64,000 nt of DNA from Streptomyces coeruleorubidus (GCF_028885415.1 NZ_CP118527.1:3410001-3474000), one strand, 5' to 3'. Positions 1 to 9,856 are shown, counted from the first letter of the stretch. Program-made: numbers and translations. The notes: generated by a model not told the origin, from the letters alone.

Positions 1-780
1 GTGCTGGCCGAGCGCGAACCGGCGCAGCTGCCGTGGGCCGAACTCGGCGTCGACATCGTCCTGGAGGCCACCGGCCGCTTCACCTCGGCCAAGGCCGCCC
101 GGGCCCACCTCGACGCGGGCGCGAAGAAGGTACTCGTCAGCGCGCCGTCGGACGGCGCCGACGTCACGCTCGCGTTCGGGGTCAACACCGACGCCTACGA
201 CCCGGCCGTGCACACGATCGTCTCCAACGCCTCCTGCACCACCAACGCGCTCGCGCCGCTGGCCGCGGTCCTCGACGAACTCGCCGGTATCGAGCACGGG
301 TTCATGACGACGGTGCACGCCTACACGCAGGAGCAGAACCTGCAGGACGGTCCGCACCGCGACGCCCGTCGCGCCCGGGCCGCCGGCGTCAACATCGTGC
401 CGACCACGACCGGCGCCGCCAAGGCGATCGGCCTGGTGCTGCCGAGCCTCGACGGCAAGCTGTCGGGCGACTCGATCCGCGTACCGGTGCCGGTGGGCTC
501 GATCGTCGAACTCAACACGACCGTCGCCCGTGACGTGACGCGCGACGACGTGCTGGCGGCGTACCGCGCCGCGGCTCAGGGGCCACTCGCCGGCATCCTC
601 GAGTACTCGGAGGACCCGCTCGTGTCGTCCGACATCGTGGGCAATCCCGCCTCGTCGATCTTCGACTCGGCCCTCACCCGCGTCGACGGCCGCCACGTCA
701 AGGTGGTCGCGTGGTACGACAACGAGTGGGGCTTCTCGAACCGCGTGATCGACACGCTCGAGTTCCTCGCCACCCGCTGA
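1..780 (+). CDS. gap: Type-I glyceraldehyde-3-phosphate dehydrogenase, 5' end cut by window edge
   Basis: This is the C-terminal three-quarters of a phosphorylating GAPDH, which oxidises glyceraldehyde 3-phosphate to 1,3-bisphosphoglycerate in glycolysis. The catalytic motif SNASCTTNALAP is present with its nucleophilic Cys. The catalytic-domain signatures TVHAYTQEQN and the terminal WYDNEWGFSNRV segment are also present. About 75 residues of the NAD-binding N terminus are missing compared with the usual 330-335 aa, so the gene starts before base 1 and the GTG at base 1 is internal. The stop is a TGA at 778-780. Streptomyces often carry two or three gap paralogues, and I cannot tell which this is. 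Confidence 0.95.
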   Translation: MLAEREPAQLPWAELGVDIVLEATGRFTSAKAARAHLDAGAKKVLVSAPSDGADVTLAFGVNTDAYDPAVHTIVSNASCTTNALAPLAAVLDELAGIEHGFMTTVHAYTQEQNLQDGPHRDARRARAAGVNIVPTTTGAAKAIGLVLPSLDGKLSGDSIRVPVPVGSIVELNTTVARDVTRDDVLAAYRAAAQGPLAGILEYSEDPLVSSDIVGNPASSIFDSALTRVDGRHVKVVAWYDNEWGFSNRVIDTLEFLATR

Positions 781-809
781 CCGGACGCCGGGGCGGTACC
801 CCGCGTCCC

Positions 810-1376
810 GTGCCCCCGCTCCGCGGCGACGAGTCAATCGTCGGCGTCCCGGACGCAACCGTGGTGGACTTCTGGCGGTTCGCCATGCCCGACCTCCGTA
901 TGAACAACACACGCGGCCTGTTCGCCGAGTTCCTCGTCCACCAGGCGGTCGGCTCCCACAAACCTCGTGTGGAATGGGCAGGCCACGATGTCGAGACCGA
1001 CGACGGACTGCGCATCGAAGTCAAGGCCGGCGCATACCTGCAAGCCTGGGATCAACGAGCACCGTCCCAGATCCGCTTCAGTGGACTCCGCGCTCGCACG
1101 TGGTCACCTGAGGGCGGTTACTCGGAGGCGAAGTCGTACAACGCCGACGTCTACGTTTTCGCCGTCCAGACCGCCCGTGAACACGCCGTCTACAACCCGC
1201 TCGACACGGCCCAGTGGGAGTTCTACGTACTCCCCCACCCAGTGGTCGCCACCCTGGACACGGACAGCGCCGGCCTGGGCGCGGTTCGCGCGGCGGCCGG
1301 TCGGCCCGTACCCTGTCCCGCCCTCGGTGACCGCATCCGGTCGGCCGATCCCCGCCCCGGCACGACCGCCGGCTGA
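810..1376 (+). CDS. Conserved hypothetical protein with a nuclease-like EVK motif
   Basis: A protein of about 188 aa that I do not recognise by name. The convincing part starts around DFWRFAMPDLRMNN (from about 867) and runs to a TGA at 1376. The core segment DDGLRIEVKAGAYLQAW resembles the D-(x)n-E-x-K active site of PD-(D/E)XK nucleases, but this is inference from a short motif. The start is uncertain: GTG 810 keeps the DFW segment that looks part of the domain, GTG 861 and ATG 885 are alternatives, and none has a strong ribosome site. It follows gap in the same direction by 30 bp. Neighbours give no functional clue. Confidence 0.6.
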   Translation: MPPLRGDESIVGVPDATVVDFWRFAMPDLRMNNTRGLFAEFLVHQAVGSHKPRVEWAGHDVETDDGLRIEVKAGAYLQAWDQRAPSQIRFSGLRARTWSPEGGYSEAKSYNADVYVFAVQTAREHAVYNPLDTAQWEFYVLPHPVVATLDTDSAGLGAVRAAAGRPVPCPALGDRIRSADPRPGTTAG

Positions 1377-1402
1377 CGGGCGAAGCCCGTGCCACAACGG
1401 CC

Positions 1403-1882
1403 TCACAGACCGGCCGGAGGCGTCTCCTCGGGGAGCAGGCACCAGGCCATGTGCCCGGCCAGAAACCTCTCCAGCTCGTGTGCGGCCACGGACTCAGACG
1501 GCAGATCGTCTGGGCGAGGTCGGTAGAGAGCGTTCAGTTCGTCCCGCAGCTGTGGGTCCAGCGTGGGAGCCTGATATCCGTCGATCGTGCCTCGCAGAAA
1601 CAGCCAGTCGAACAGCCGCACTGCTGGGCTGCGCCCCGACTGGGGGCGCTCGGACACGTGCATCTCCTGCCAGGAGCCGACGTGCACCGGGATGGAGGGG
1701 GCGCCGTTCGCGGCCACGGGTCCGTAGTGGTGGGTGAAGGGAGATCGCTTGTCGTCCGCCAGCACGCGATGCCACGATCGGGAACCTGGGCGAGGGGGGG
1801 TCCGTTCGTGTCGGACATTCAGCAAGACCACCGTCGTCATCACCGCGAAGTCCGCCGGGCGCAGGGTCTTCGGCCTCGCCAC
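1403..1882 (-). CDS. Hypothetical protein
   Basis: A 159-aa open frame with coding-like composition. It contains recognisable protein-like segments, such as a hydrophobic RLFDWLFLRG patch and an acidic C-terminal half ending in LPEETPP. I do not recognise the family. The GTG start at 1882 has no good ribosome site, and GTG/ATG codons about 14 codons in are alternatives. It is convergent with the preceding gene and lies just downstream of the LysR gene on the same strand (34 bp), so the two could be cotranscribed. Confidence 0.5.
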   Translation of the reverse strand: MARPKTLRPADFAVMTTVVLLNVRHERTPPRPGSRSWHRVLADDKRSPFTHHYGPVAANGAPSIPVHVGSWQEMHVSERPQSGRSPAVRLFDWLFLRGTIDGYQAPTLDPQLRDELNALYRPRPDDLPSESVAAHELERFLAGHMAWCLLPEETPPAGL

Positions 1883-1915
1883 CGCAGGCGTCCGTCTCGC
1901 TTGACCTCTTGCGCG

Positions 1916-2818
1916 TCAGTCCGGCAGCCAGTGCAGCTCGTGCGCCAGGGTTTTGGCGACGGCACGGATGCGGCGGTGTAGTGGTGACTGCTCGCGTGGG
2001 AGGACCAGGTGGATCGTCAGGCTGGGCGCGCCTCGCAGTGGTCGCCAGGTGAGACCGGCCGGTTGTACCGTGGCCGCGGCTTCTCCGGCCGGGGCGAGGG
2101 TGACCCCGTCGCGCAGGTCGCGCTGAGACATGTCGAAAGAGACTGCGGGCGTGTGGAATCGGGGGTGTGGTCGGGTGTCCCGGAACAGTGCGGACAGCTG
2201 ATCGTGGATCACGGGGTTGGCCGCACGGTCCGGGAGTCGCAGCGGATACGCGGCCGCGTCGGCGATCTCGATCTCCGGGTGTTCGGCCAGCGGATGGTGC
2301 TGCGCCAGCTGGACCCCGATGCGCGCACGCCGCAGCAGGAACCGGCGCACGCCACGGCCCGGCTGTTCACCGCGGGTGATCCCGGCATCGATGCGGCCGT
2401 CGGCGACCGCGGGGGAGATCTCCGGTGTCGCCATCGGGACCGCGCCGACCTCGAGTCCGCTGTTGCCGCGAATCAGCCTGTCCACCAGGGCCGGTGCCGT
2501 CTCGGCCCCGGTGCTGAGGCTGTATCCGATGCGCAGCGTGCCCAGTTCGCCGGCCGCCGCGCTCCGGGCGGTGTCCCATGCCCGGTCCAGCGCCGCCAGC
2601 GCGGGCGGCGCGGACTCCGCCAAAGCCGCACCGGCCGTGGTCAATACGACGCTACGTGTGTTGCGGATCAGCAGGGCCGTACCGAGTTCCGCCTCTAATC
2701 GGCGCATCCGGGCGCTGAGTGCGGGCTGTGCGATGCCGATCCGTGCGGCCGCGCGGGTGAAGTTCAACTCCTGCGCCAGCACCAGGAAGTACCGCAGGCT
2801 CACCGTATCCGGCGCCAC
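1916..2818 (-). CDS. LysR-family transcriptional regulator
   Basis: A DNA-binding activator/repressor of the LysR family, 300 aa, which is the usual length. The N-terminal winged helix is clear (SLRYFLVLAQELNFTRAAARIG, then QPALSARMRRLEAELG, residues about 5-60). The rest is the two-lobed effector-binding domain. I chose GTG 2818 because a run of AGGGGGG lies 4-5 nt upstream in the transcript and the protein then begins right at the helix-turn-helix. The longer frame to 2893 adds a non-homologous tail. It is divergent from the DUF1330 gene at 3007, which is therefore its likely target. The inducer is unknown. Confidence 0.9.
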   Translation of the reverse strand: MAPDTVSLRYFLVLAQELNFTRAAARIGIAQPALSARMRRLEAELGTALLIRNTRSVVLTTAGAALAESAPPALAALDRAWDTARSAAAGELGTLRIGYSLSTGAETAPALVDRLIRGNSGLEVGAVPMATPEISPAVADGRIDAGITRGEQPGRGVRRFLLRRARIGVQLAQHHPLAEHPEIEIADAAAYPLRLPDRAANPVIHDQLSALFRDTRPHPRFHTPAVSFDMSQRDLRDGVTLAPAGEAAATVQPAGLTWRPLRGAPSLTIHLVLPREQSPLHRRIRAVAKTLAHELHWLPD

Positions 2819-3006
2819 GTGGCCCCCCTGCCGATTGATAACTATCCGTTCTGAGCCTATCCCGTACCGGTCTTTCCCTCGACCGCACATCAAGCCCTAA
2901 CCTGCGCATATGGCGATTCAACCGACCGCGGTACTCGTCGCCGGGATCGATCGATCTGAGTGTCAATTCGAAGTCGGACGTGTCCGGCCGAACACAGGAG
3001 GTTTCC
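2819..3006. promoter_or_regulatory. Divergent LysR / DUF1330 control region
   Basis: 188 bp between the divergent LysR and DUF1330 genes. A short dyad, GATAACTATC at 2837-2846 (arms GATA/TATC, 2-bp spacer), lies 19 bp from the LysR start and is a possible operator. The DUF1330 gene has an AGGAGG ribosome site at about 2996-3001. LysR proteins usually bind such divergent regions. The assignment of this dyad is inference. Confidence 0.3.
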
Positions 3007-3312
3007 ATGGCTAAGGGCTACTGGGTCAGTGTCTACCCCGCCATTTCCGACCCTGAGAGGCTGACTGCCTACGACAAGCTGGCCGGTCCGGCTGTCGAGG
3101 CTGGGGGCGGGCGCACCCTGTCCCGGATCCCGTCCCGTGGCGGTCGAGTCGTCGCCCACGAGGCCGGAATCACGCAACGCGTCGTTCTGATCGAGTTCGA
3201 CAGCTTTGAACAGGCCGTCGCGGCATACGAGAGCGAGGCATACCAGAAGGCGCTGGTGGCCCTCCCCGACGGCGTCGAGCGCGACTTCCGCATCATCGAC
3301 GGCATCGACTGA
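3007..3312 (+). CDS. DUF1330 family protein
   Basis: A 101-aa protein of the DUF1330 family, small alpha/beta ferredoxin-fold (dimeric alpha-beta barrel) proteins of unknown activity. The pattern KGYWVSVYPAISDPERLTAY at the N terminus and the closing FDSFEQAVAAYESEAYQKA block are typical of the family. The start ATG 3007 has AGGAGG 5 nt upstream; the upstream in-frame start at 2980 has none. It is divergently transcribed from the LysR regulator, which probably controls it. Related proteins are often linked to oxidative or xenobiotic metabolism, but nothing here fixes a substrate. Confidence 0.88.
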   Translation: MAKGYWVSVYPAISDPERLTAYDKLAGPAVEAGGGRTLSRIPSRGGRVVAHEAGITQRVVLIEFDSFEQAVAAYESEAYQKALVALPDGVERDFRIIDGID

Positions 3313-3834
3313 CCGGCGGGCCCAGCCATCTATGAGCATCCGTCACCTGATACGCACACGGTGCTGAACGACGACTCACGAGACGAGTTCGAAGCCATGC
3401 CCCGCGTCCCAGTTCGTCGTCGACGGCCTGATCCCTGTCGGGCGGGCCGCGAAACGGAGTTCGGGGCAGCCGACACATCATTGCCCGACAACCGGCTTGC
3501 CTGATGAACGCCCGGGACGTCCCAGAGCCCTTCCGCTGGCGTTTGACCAAGCTCCCGACCCAATCCCCCATCGTCACGGATATCGTCGCCGTACGGGTCC
3601 GTGGAATCGATCCGCTGCCAAGCGAGCCTGTCGTGCCGGCCCACCGCATGATGTGCGTCACGGACTTAGGCGGATCATGGATCACCACGCGGTCGCGCCG
3701 AGGCCCGTGCCCCTAACGTGCCCGATCGAGCAGTGCACGGCGGGGAACAACGGGGAACAGAGGCGAGAAGCCCGAGAACCCGCACGTCAACGTCTCACCA
3801 GCTGAGTTCCGATCTGCATACGCGATCTTCCCAA
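3313..3834. other. Non-coding stretch before the insertion sequence
   Basis: About 520 bp with only short overlapping frames on both strands. None has family resemblance or a good ribosome site. It looks like intergenic or decayed sequence ending at the CTAG target of the insertion sequence. Confidence 0.5.
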
Positions 3835-3838
3835 CTAG

Positions 3839-3935
3839 TACTCCAGTTGCACTTCGCTATCTCTGCTGGTCAGAGGCATGTTCTCGAGTCTATTCGGCTG
3901 CCGTGGCGTCAGGTGCCGGAAGTTCGTAACCTCCA
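3839..3935 (+). repeat. Left terminal inverted repeat of the IS701-family element
   Basis: 97 bp, exactly complementary to 5266-5362 when reversed. Similarity stops abruptly at 3936, about 15-25 bp before the transposase start, so the repeat covers the presumed promoter and leader. Confidence 0.92.
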
Positions 3936-3950
3936 CCGCGGCGGTCCGTT

Positions 3951-5198
3951 GTGATTGTCATGCAGGATGTGCGGCCCGACGTCTGGTCGGCGGAACTGGA
4001 AGAGGTACTTGTTCGGGTGGGTCACCGGTTCGGGCGGGTGGACCTAAGGCGGCAGATGCGGGCCTATGTGAACGGTCTGCTTGGCCCGGTGGGCCGGAAG
4101 AACAGCTGGCAGCTGGCTGAGTACGCAGGCCACCGCACCCCTGCGGGCCTGCAGAATCTGCTGAACCGTGCACGCTGGAGTCATGACGAGGTGCGTGACG
4201 ACCTGCAGGAGTACGTCGCCGAGAGACTCGGGGAGCCGGGCGGTGTTCTGATCATCGATGACACCGGCTTTCTGAAGAAGGGCACGGTCTCAGCCGGCGT
4301 CCAGCGGCAGTACTCGGGGACTGCCGGCCGCACGGAGAACTGCCAGATCGGGGTCTTCGCCGCCTACGCTTCCCGGCGCGGACGGGCGCTGGTGGACCGG
4401 GAGTTGTATCTGCCGAAGTCCTGGACGGCGGACCGGGACCGCTGCGAGGCGGCGAAGATACCCGACGACCTCGAGTTCGCGACCAAGGGCGACCTCGCCA
4501 AAGCTATGATCCAGCGAGCCCTGGCCTCGCCACTGCCCATCGCCTGGGTGACTGCAGACTCGGCCTATGGCCAGGAATGGCGGCTGCGGCGGATGCTGGA
4601 GGAAGCCGGCGTCGGCTACGTCCTGGCCGTCCCGAAGTCCCAGCCCGTCCCCGCGCTGGGCCGGATCGATTTCGTCATCGCCCAAGCGCCGGATGAAGCC
4701 TGGGAACGCCATTCCTGCGGTGACGGAGCGAAGGGGCCTCGCGTCTACGACTGGGCCGCGGCGAAACTGCCGGCCATCCACGACTTCGACGGCGATCAGC
4801 CCACGCACGACCGGTGGGTCCTGGCCCGCCGCAGCCTCGCCCGCCCGGAAGAGGTCGCCTACTACCTCGCCTACGCACCCGCCGGCACAGAGGTTCCCGA
4901 GCTGGCCCGGATAGCCGGCAGCCGGTGGGCGATCGAGGAGTGCTTCCAGAGCGCGAAGAACGAATGCGGCCTGGACCAGTACGAGGTCCGACGCTATCCG
5001 GGCTGGTACCGGCACATCACCCTCGCCATGCTGGCCCACGCCTTCCTCGCGGCCATGTCCGCCACCGCAACGACGGCAAGGGGGGTCGCAGAAACGGTTC
5101 CGGTGCCCTTGCACCCCTCACCGTGGCAGAAGTCCGGCGGCTCCTGGCAGTTCACCGTCCCCCACCGACACACCGGCGGAAAACCGATCACGCGCTGA
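3951..5198 (+). CDS. IS701-family transposase, intact
   Basis: A 415-aa DDE transposase that catalyses cut-and-paste movement of its element. The family hallmarks are visible. The N-terminal helical part contains GPVGRKNSWQLAEYAG. The first acidic block is VLIIDDTGFLKKG, followed by [20 protein letters not shown] second acidic site lies in WVTADSAYGQEWRLR, and the final acidic part in RWAIEECFQSAKNECGLDQYEVRR. GTG 3951 and ATG 3960 are both possible starts; neither has a strong ribosome site, which is common for transposases. The stop is 67 bp before the right repeat. The frame is intact and presumably functional. Confidence 0.93.
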   Translation: MIVMQDVRPDVWSAELEEVLVRVGHRFGRVDLRRQMRAYVNGLLGPVGRKNSWQLAEYAGHRTPAGLQNLLNRARWSHDEVRDDLQEYVAERLGEPGGVLIIDDTGFLKKGTVSAGVQRQYSGTAGRTENCQIGVFAAYASRRGRALVDRELYLPKSWTADRDRCEAAKIPDDLEFATKGDLAKAMIQRALASPLPIAWVTADSAYGQEWRLRRMLEEAGVGYVLAVPKSQPVPALGRIDFVIAQAPDEAWERHSCGDGAKGPRVYDWAAAKLPAIHDFDGDQPTHDRWVLARRSLARPEEVAYYLAYAPAGTEVPELARIAGSRWAIEECFQSAKNECGLDQYEVRRYPGWYRHITLAMLAHAFLAAMSATATTARGVAETVPVPLHPSPWQKSGGSWQFTVPHRHTGGKPITR

Positions 5199-5265
5199 GC
5201 TGGTCCTGGTGGCGGCGCCGCCACCAGGCAACCGCACGACGCTGCCACTACCGTCGCCGTCACGA

Positions 5266-5362
5266 TGGAGGTTACGAACTTCCGGCACCTGACGCCACGG
5301 CAGCCGAATAGACTCGAGAACATGCCTCTGACCAGCAGAGATAGCGAAGTGCAACTGGAGTA
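5266..5362 (-). repeat. Right terminal inverted repeat of the IS701-family element
   Basis: Exact reverse complement of 3839-3935, ending in GGAGTA next to the CTAG flank at 5363-5366. Confidence 0.92.
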
Positions 5363-5366
5363 CTAG

Positions 5367-5977
5367 TACTCCAGTCTGACTTCGCGATCTTGTGGCCGTA
5401 CCCGGCCGAGAACGGGTACGGCCACCGCGTGATCATCGGTTGGTGTGTGGACAAACGAAGATCGTGCGGTGGCCGCGGGCCATAGCGTGGACACTGCCCG
5501 CTGGCGAGTGATGTTCGACCAGGCCATGGCCCGGATCGCCGGACGTTTCGGCCGAGTTGAGCCGAGGGCGAGTGCCCGCGGCTATCTGCTCGGGCTGCTG
5601 TCGAAGGCGGAGCGGAAGAACTGCTGGCAGCTGGCTGAACAGGCCGGCCATGCCCGGCCGGGCCGATGCAGCGGCTGCTGCGCTACGCCCGCTGGGACGC
5701 CGACGCTGTCCGCGACGACATCCGCGCCTACCCCGTCGAACACCTCGGCACCGACGGCGGTGTCCTCATCGTGGATGAGACCGGCTTCCTGAAGAAGGGC
5801 CGGGCCTCGGCGGGAGTGCAACGCCAGTACACCGGCACCGCGGGCCGCATCGAGAACTCCCAGGTCGGGGTCTTCCTCGCCTACGCCACCAGCCGGGGAC
5901 GGACGCTGATCGACCGCAGGCTCTACCTGCCCGAGCACGCCTGGTGCGCCGACTCCGAGCGCCGCCACGCTGCCGGG
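5367..5977 (+). mobile_element. Truncated second IS701-family element
   Basis: The left end reads TACTCCAGTCTGACTTCG, about 80-90% like the first element's terminal repeat over the first 29 bp, and follows the same CTAG at 5363-5366. The element carries only the N-terminal 40% of a transposase and has no right end. Homology stops at about 5975-5977, where the sequence joins a GntR regulator fragment. It is an older, diverged relative rather than a copy of the intact element. Confidence 0.8.
5445..5977 (+). pseudogene. IS701-family transposase remnant (frameshifted, 3' truncated)
   Basis: The first frame (5445 to about 5665) encodes an IS701 N terminus, including GRFGRVEPRASARGYLLGL and [17 protein letters not shown] frameshift near 5660-5670 moves the homology to another frame (from 5666). 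That frame continues [32 protein letters not shown], and [16 protein letters not shown] to about residue [12 protein letters not shown]. Homology then ends at about 5977 and the downstream catalytic half is absent. The protein is clearly inactive. Confidence 0.85.
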
Positions 5978-6279
5978 AGCCGTACGACCTCACCGCAGGC
6001 ACTCTCGTCGTTCTCCTAGAGGGAGGCCCGCACGCGGGGGCCGGTGTCGTGAACCGTATGGCTGCGATCGGCGTCACCGTCAGCCACGCCGTGGAACAGC
6101 CGGAACCACGACAGGCGACCGCCGAGGAGGCCTCTCTTCTGGGCATCCAGAAGGCCTCACTCGTCACGCACATCCGGCGGACGTACTACAGCGACCAGGG
6201 GCGACCCGTCGAGACAGCGGACATCGTCGTGCCCGCCGCTCACTGCGAGATCGTCTACGAGATTCCGATCAACCGGTAA
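5975..6279 (+). pseudogene. C-terminal fragment of a GntR/UTRA-type regulator
   Basis: The frame from [17 protein letters not shown] through VETADIVVPAAHCEIVYEI is the effector-binding UTRA domain tail of a GntR/HutC-family transcription factor. The winged-helix DNA-binding half is missing and the sequence abuts the truncated transposase at about 5975. The 101 residues left could not bind DNA by themselves. An ATG in the joined sequence (5944) makes a 111-aa chimeric frame, which I regard as accidental. Confidence 0.75.
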
Positions 6280-6612
6280 GGCACAGGCTTCGCGGGCGGG
6301 CTGCGGCGGCGCCTCGGCGCGTCCACTTCTGTCAAGCGGTGAGGGCGGTCAGCCCTGCCGTTCACGTCGCGACGGTGGCCCAACCCCGTACAACGCTGCC
6401 ATCGGGTGATCATCCCTGGGCCGTCTCTGGGCCGTGCGTGGGCGCCCGAGGCCGACCGACGGCGACCGACAGTGACAAACGAGCCTCGGCCGCCAACCAC
6501 GAATCCCCAGGTCAGAGCCCACCGGCCATACGCGTTTCCACCCAGGGGTGGCGGTACGGCAAGATGGGGTGTATCTGCCCACTGCCGTATTCAAGCTGCC
6601 GGACGGTTTCTC
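6280..6612. promoter_or_regulatory. Upstream region of ettA
   Basis: 333 bp without a convincing gene. An in-frame upstream extension of ettA (ATG 6406) covers part of it but encodes a low-complexity tail with no EttA similarity. The region presumably holds the ettA promoter, but I could not fix -10/-35 elements. Confidence 0.35.
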
Positions 6613-8277
<1,665 letters not shown>

Positions 8278-8279
8278 TC

Positions 8280-8690
8280 TTGCGGCACATCTACCGCTGC
8301 CCGCTGCGCTGGGCGGACATGGACGCGTACGGCCACGTGAACAACGTGGTGTTCCTCCGCTACCTGGAGGAAGCCCGTATCGACTTCCTGTTCCGCCCGG
8401 AGAAGGACTTCAAGCAGGGGTCCGTGGTGGCACGCCATGAGATCGACTACAAGCGGCAGCTGGTCCACCGGCACACCCCCGTGGACATCGAGCTGTGGGT
8501 CACGGAGATAAGGGCGGCGTCCTTCACCCTCACCTATGAGGTGAAGGACGACGACCTGGTCTACGTCCGGGCCTCGACGGTGATAGTGCCGTTCGACTTC
8601 GAGTCGCAGCGCCCGCGCCGGCTCACCCCGGAGGAACGCGAGTTCCTCCGGGAGTACACGGACGACGAGGAGGAGGCCGTCGCCGCATGA
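8280..8690 (+). CDS. Acyl-CoA thioesterase, 4-hydroxybenzoyl-CoA thioesterase (hotdog) family
   Basis: A 136-aa single hotdog-fold domain that hydrolyses acyl-CoA thioesters; the physiological acyl group is unknown. The family active-site signature WADMDAYGHVNNVVFLRYLE (catalytic Asp, then HVNN) is at residues 12-31. The start is probably TTG 8280, two bases after the ettA stop, because the next ATG lies inside the catalytic motif. It overlaps the following gene by ATGA, so the three genes from ettA are likely translationally coupled. Confidence 0.9.
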   Translation: MRHIYRCPLRWADMDAYGHVNNVVFLRYLEEARIDFLFRPEKDFKQGSVVARHEIDYKRQLVHRHTPVDIELWVTEIRAASFTLTYEVKDDDLVYVRASTVIVPFDFESQRPRRLTPEEREFLREYTDDEEEAVAA

Positions 8691-9355
8691 CGGTGCTCCA
8701 CCTTGCCGACGAGGGGGAGGCGGCGGATCTCGCGGCCTTCCTCTCCCGGCTGCTCCACTACGACCGTGGGGCCGCGGTGCGCCTGAAGGCGGCGGGCACC
8801 GCCCTGGCCGTGTTCGGGCGGCCGCCGTCCTTCGAGGTGCTGGCCGTGCGCGCGGTGCGGCTGGCCAAGCCGTACGAGGACGGGCTCGACGTCACACTGG
8901 ACGTGACCGTGTCCGCCGGTGAGCTCCTGGAGTCGGTGGACGAGAAGGGCGCCACGGCCGTCGTGCCGGGCGCGGTGACCGGGCCGCCGTGGGCGGGCGT
9001 GCTGCCGCCGCGCGGCGGCTGGCGGCCGGAGCCGGGACTGCCGGCGCCCGAGGCGCTGCGGTCCCTCGTGGCCGCCGCTGTCGCCGAGTTCCGGTCCCGT
9101 ACACAGGAGTTGCCGCCTCAGCGGCGCACGCGGGCCGAGCTGGACCGGATCGGGCGGGACATCTGGTCCCGTACGGTCGGCGACACCCGGCTCCCGGTCC
9201 GCGCCGTGCACGCGGCACAGTCGCTCGGGTTCCTGCGGCCCGGGGTGCCGCCGGCACTGTTCTCGTCGGGCGCGTGGCTCAGGCTGCGCACGCCGTACGG
9301 GTCGGTCGCCGTACGGCAGGCCGGGCTCGGGGCGCTGGACGTCAGCGTCCGCTGA
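8687..9355 (+). CDS. Conserved hypothetical protein
   Basis: A 222-aa soluble protein whose ATG overlaps the thioesterase stop (ATGA), so it is cotranslated with it. I do not recognise a domain. The N terminus MTVLHLADEGEAADLAAFLSRLLHYDRGAAVRL and the segment FGRPPSFEVLAVRAVRLAKP look well conserved in style. There are no signal peptide or membrane segments. The conserved link to ettA and a thioesterase is the only hint of role. Confidence 0.8.
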   Translation: MTVLHLADEGEAADLAAFLSRLLHYDRGAAVRLKAAGTALAVFGRPPSFEVLAVRAVRLAKPYEDGLDVTLDVTVSAGELLESVDEKGATAVVPGAVTGPPWAGVLPPRGGWRPEPGLPAPEALRSLVAAAVAEFRSRTQELPPQRRTRAELDRIGRDIWSRTVGDTRLPVRAVHAAQSLGFLRPGVPPALFSSGAWLRLRTPYGSVAVRQAGLGALDVSVR

Positions 9356-9376
9356 CGATCGCCACGCCCCTGCGGG

Positions 9377-9790
9377 TCAGCCCGGGGCGTTCACCATCGA
9401 CGCCGCCGCGTACGTCATGTAGTTCCACAGCGTCTGCTCGTGCTCCTCGGAGAGCCCGAGCTCCTCGACGGCGACCCGCATGTGCTTCAGCCAGGCGTCG
9501 TGCGCCGCGCGGTCGACCGTGAAGGGCGCGTGCCGCATCCGCAGGCGCGGGTGGCCGCGGTTGTCGCTGTACGTCGTGGGGCCGCCCCAGTACTGGATGA
9601 GGAACAGCGTGAGGCGCTCCTCGGCCGGGCCCAGGTCCTCCTCGGGGTACATGGGCCGCAGCAGCGGGTCCTCGGCGACTCCCTCGTAGAAACGGTGGAC
9701 GAGCCGGCGGAAGGTCTCCTCCCCGCCGACCTGCTCGTAGAAGGTCTGCTCCTGAAGCGTGCCGCGCCGAATCTCTTTCACGCCCTCCAT
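9377..9790 (-). CDS. glbO: Group II truncated hemoglobin (trHbO type)
   Basis: A 137-aa 2-on-2 globin that binds haem and O2/NO. Family features are visible: FYEQVGGEETFRRLVHRFYEGV (A-B helices), PLLRPMYPEEDLGPAEERL, then QYWGGPTTYSDNRGHPRLRMRH with the proximal His in the F region, and WLKHMRVAVEEL. The start ATG 9790 gives MEGVKEIRRGTLQEQTFY. The open frame continues upstream antisense through the next gene, but that part is a shadow. It is convergent with the hypothetical gene, whose stop is 21 bp away. Confidence 0.93.
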   Translation of the reverse strand: MEGVKEIRRGTLQEQTFYEQVGGEETFRRLVHRFYEGVAEDPLLRPMYPEEDLGPAEERLTLFLIQYWGGPTTYSDNRGHPRLRMRHAPFTVDRAAHDAWLKHMRVAVEELGLSEEHEQTLWNYMTYAAASMVNAPG

Positions 9791-9856
9791 GCTCTCAGAC
9801 GCGGAGACATAGGACTCAAGGCCTAGGACCGGCCCCGGTGCCCTTACTGTGGGGGT

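Larger units (their letters stand above)
3839..5362 (+). mobile_element. IS701-family insertion sequence with 97-bp perfect terminal inverted repeats
   Basis: A complete 1,524-bp element. Its ends are perfect inverted repeats (3839-3935 and 5266-5362, 97 of 97 bp), beginning TACTCCAGTTGCACTTCG. CTAG flanks both sides (3835-3838 and 5363-5366), consistent with a 4-bp target duplication; IS701-type elements favour TAR/CTAG-like 4-bp targets. It carries one intact transposase. Because CTAG is its own complement, the identity continues to 102 bp if the flanks are counted. The right flank is also the left end of a related truncated element (5367 onward), so this copy inserted precisely at the border of an older relative. 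The intact frame and perfect ends suggest recent insertion. Confidence 0.9.

Noticed and set aside
5944..6279. A 111-aa gene beginning inside the transposase remnant
   Set aside because: The first residues are out-of-frame transposase sequence; only the UTRA tail is real and it is a truncated fragment.
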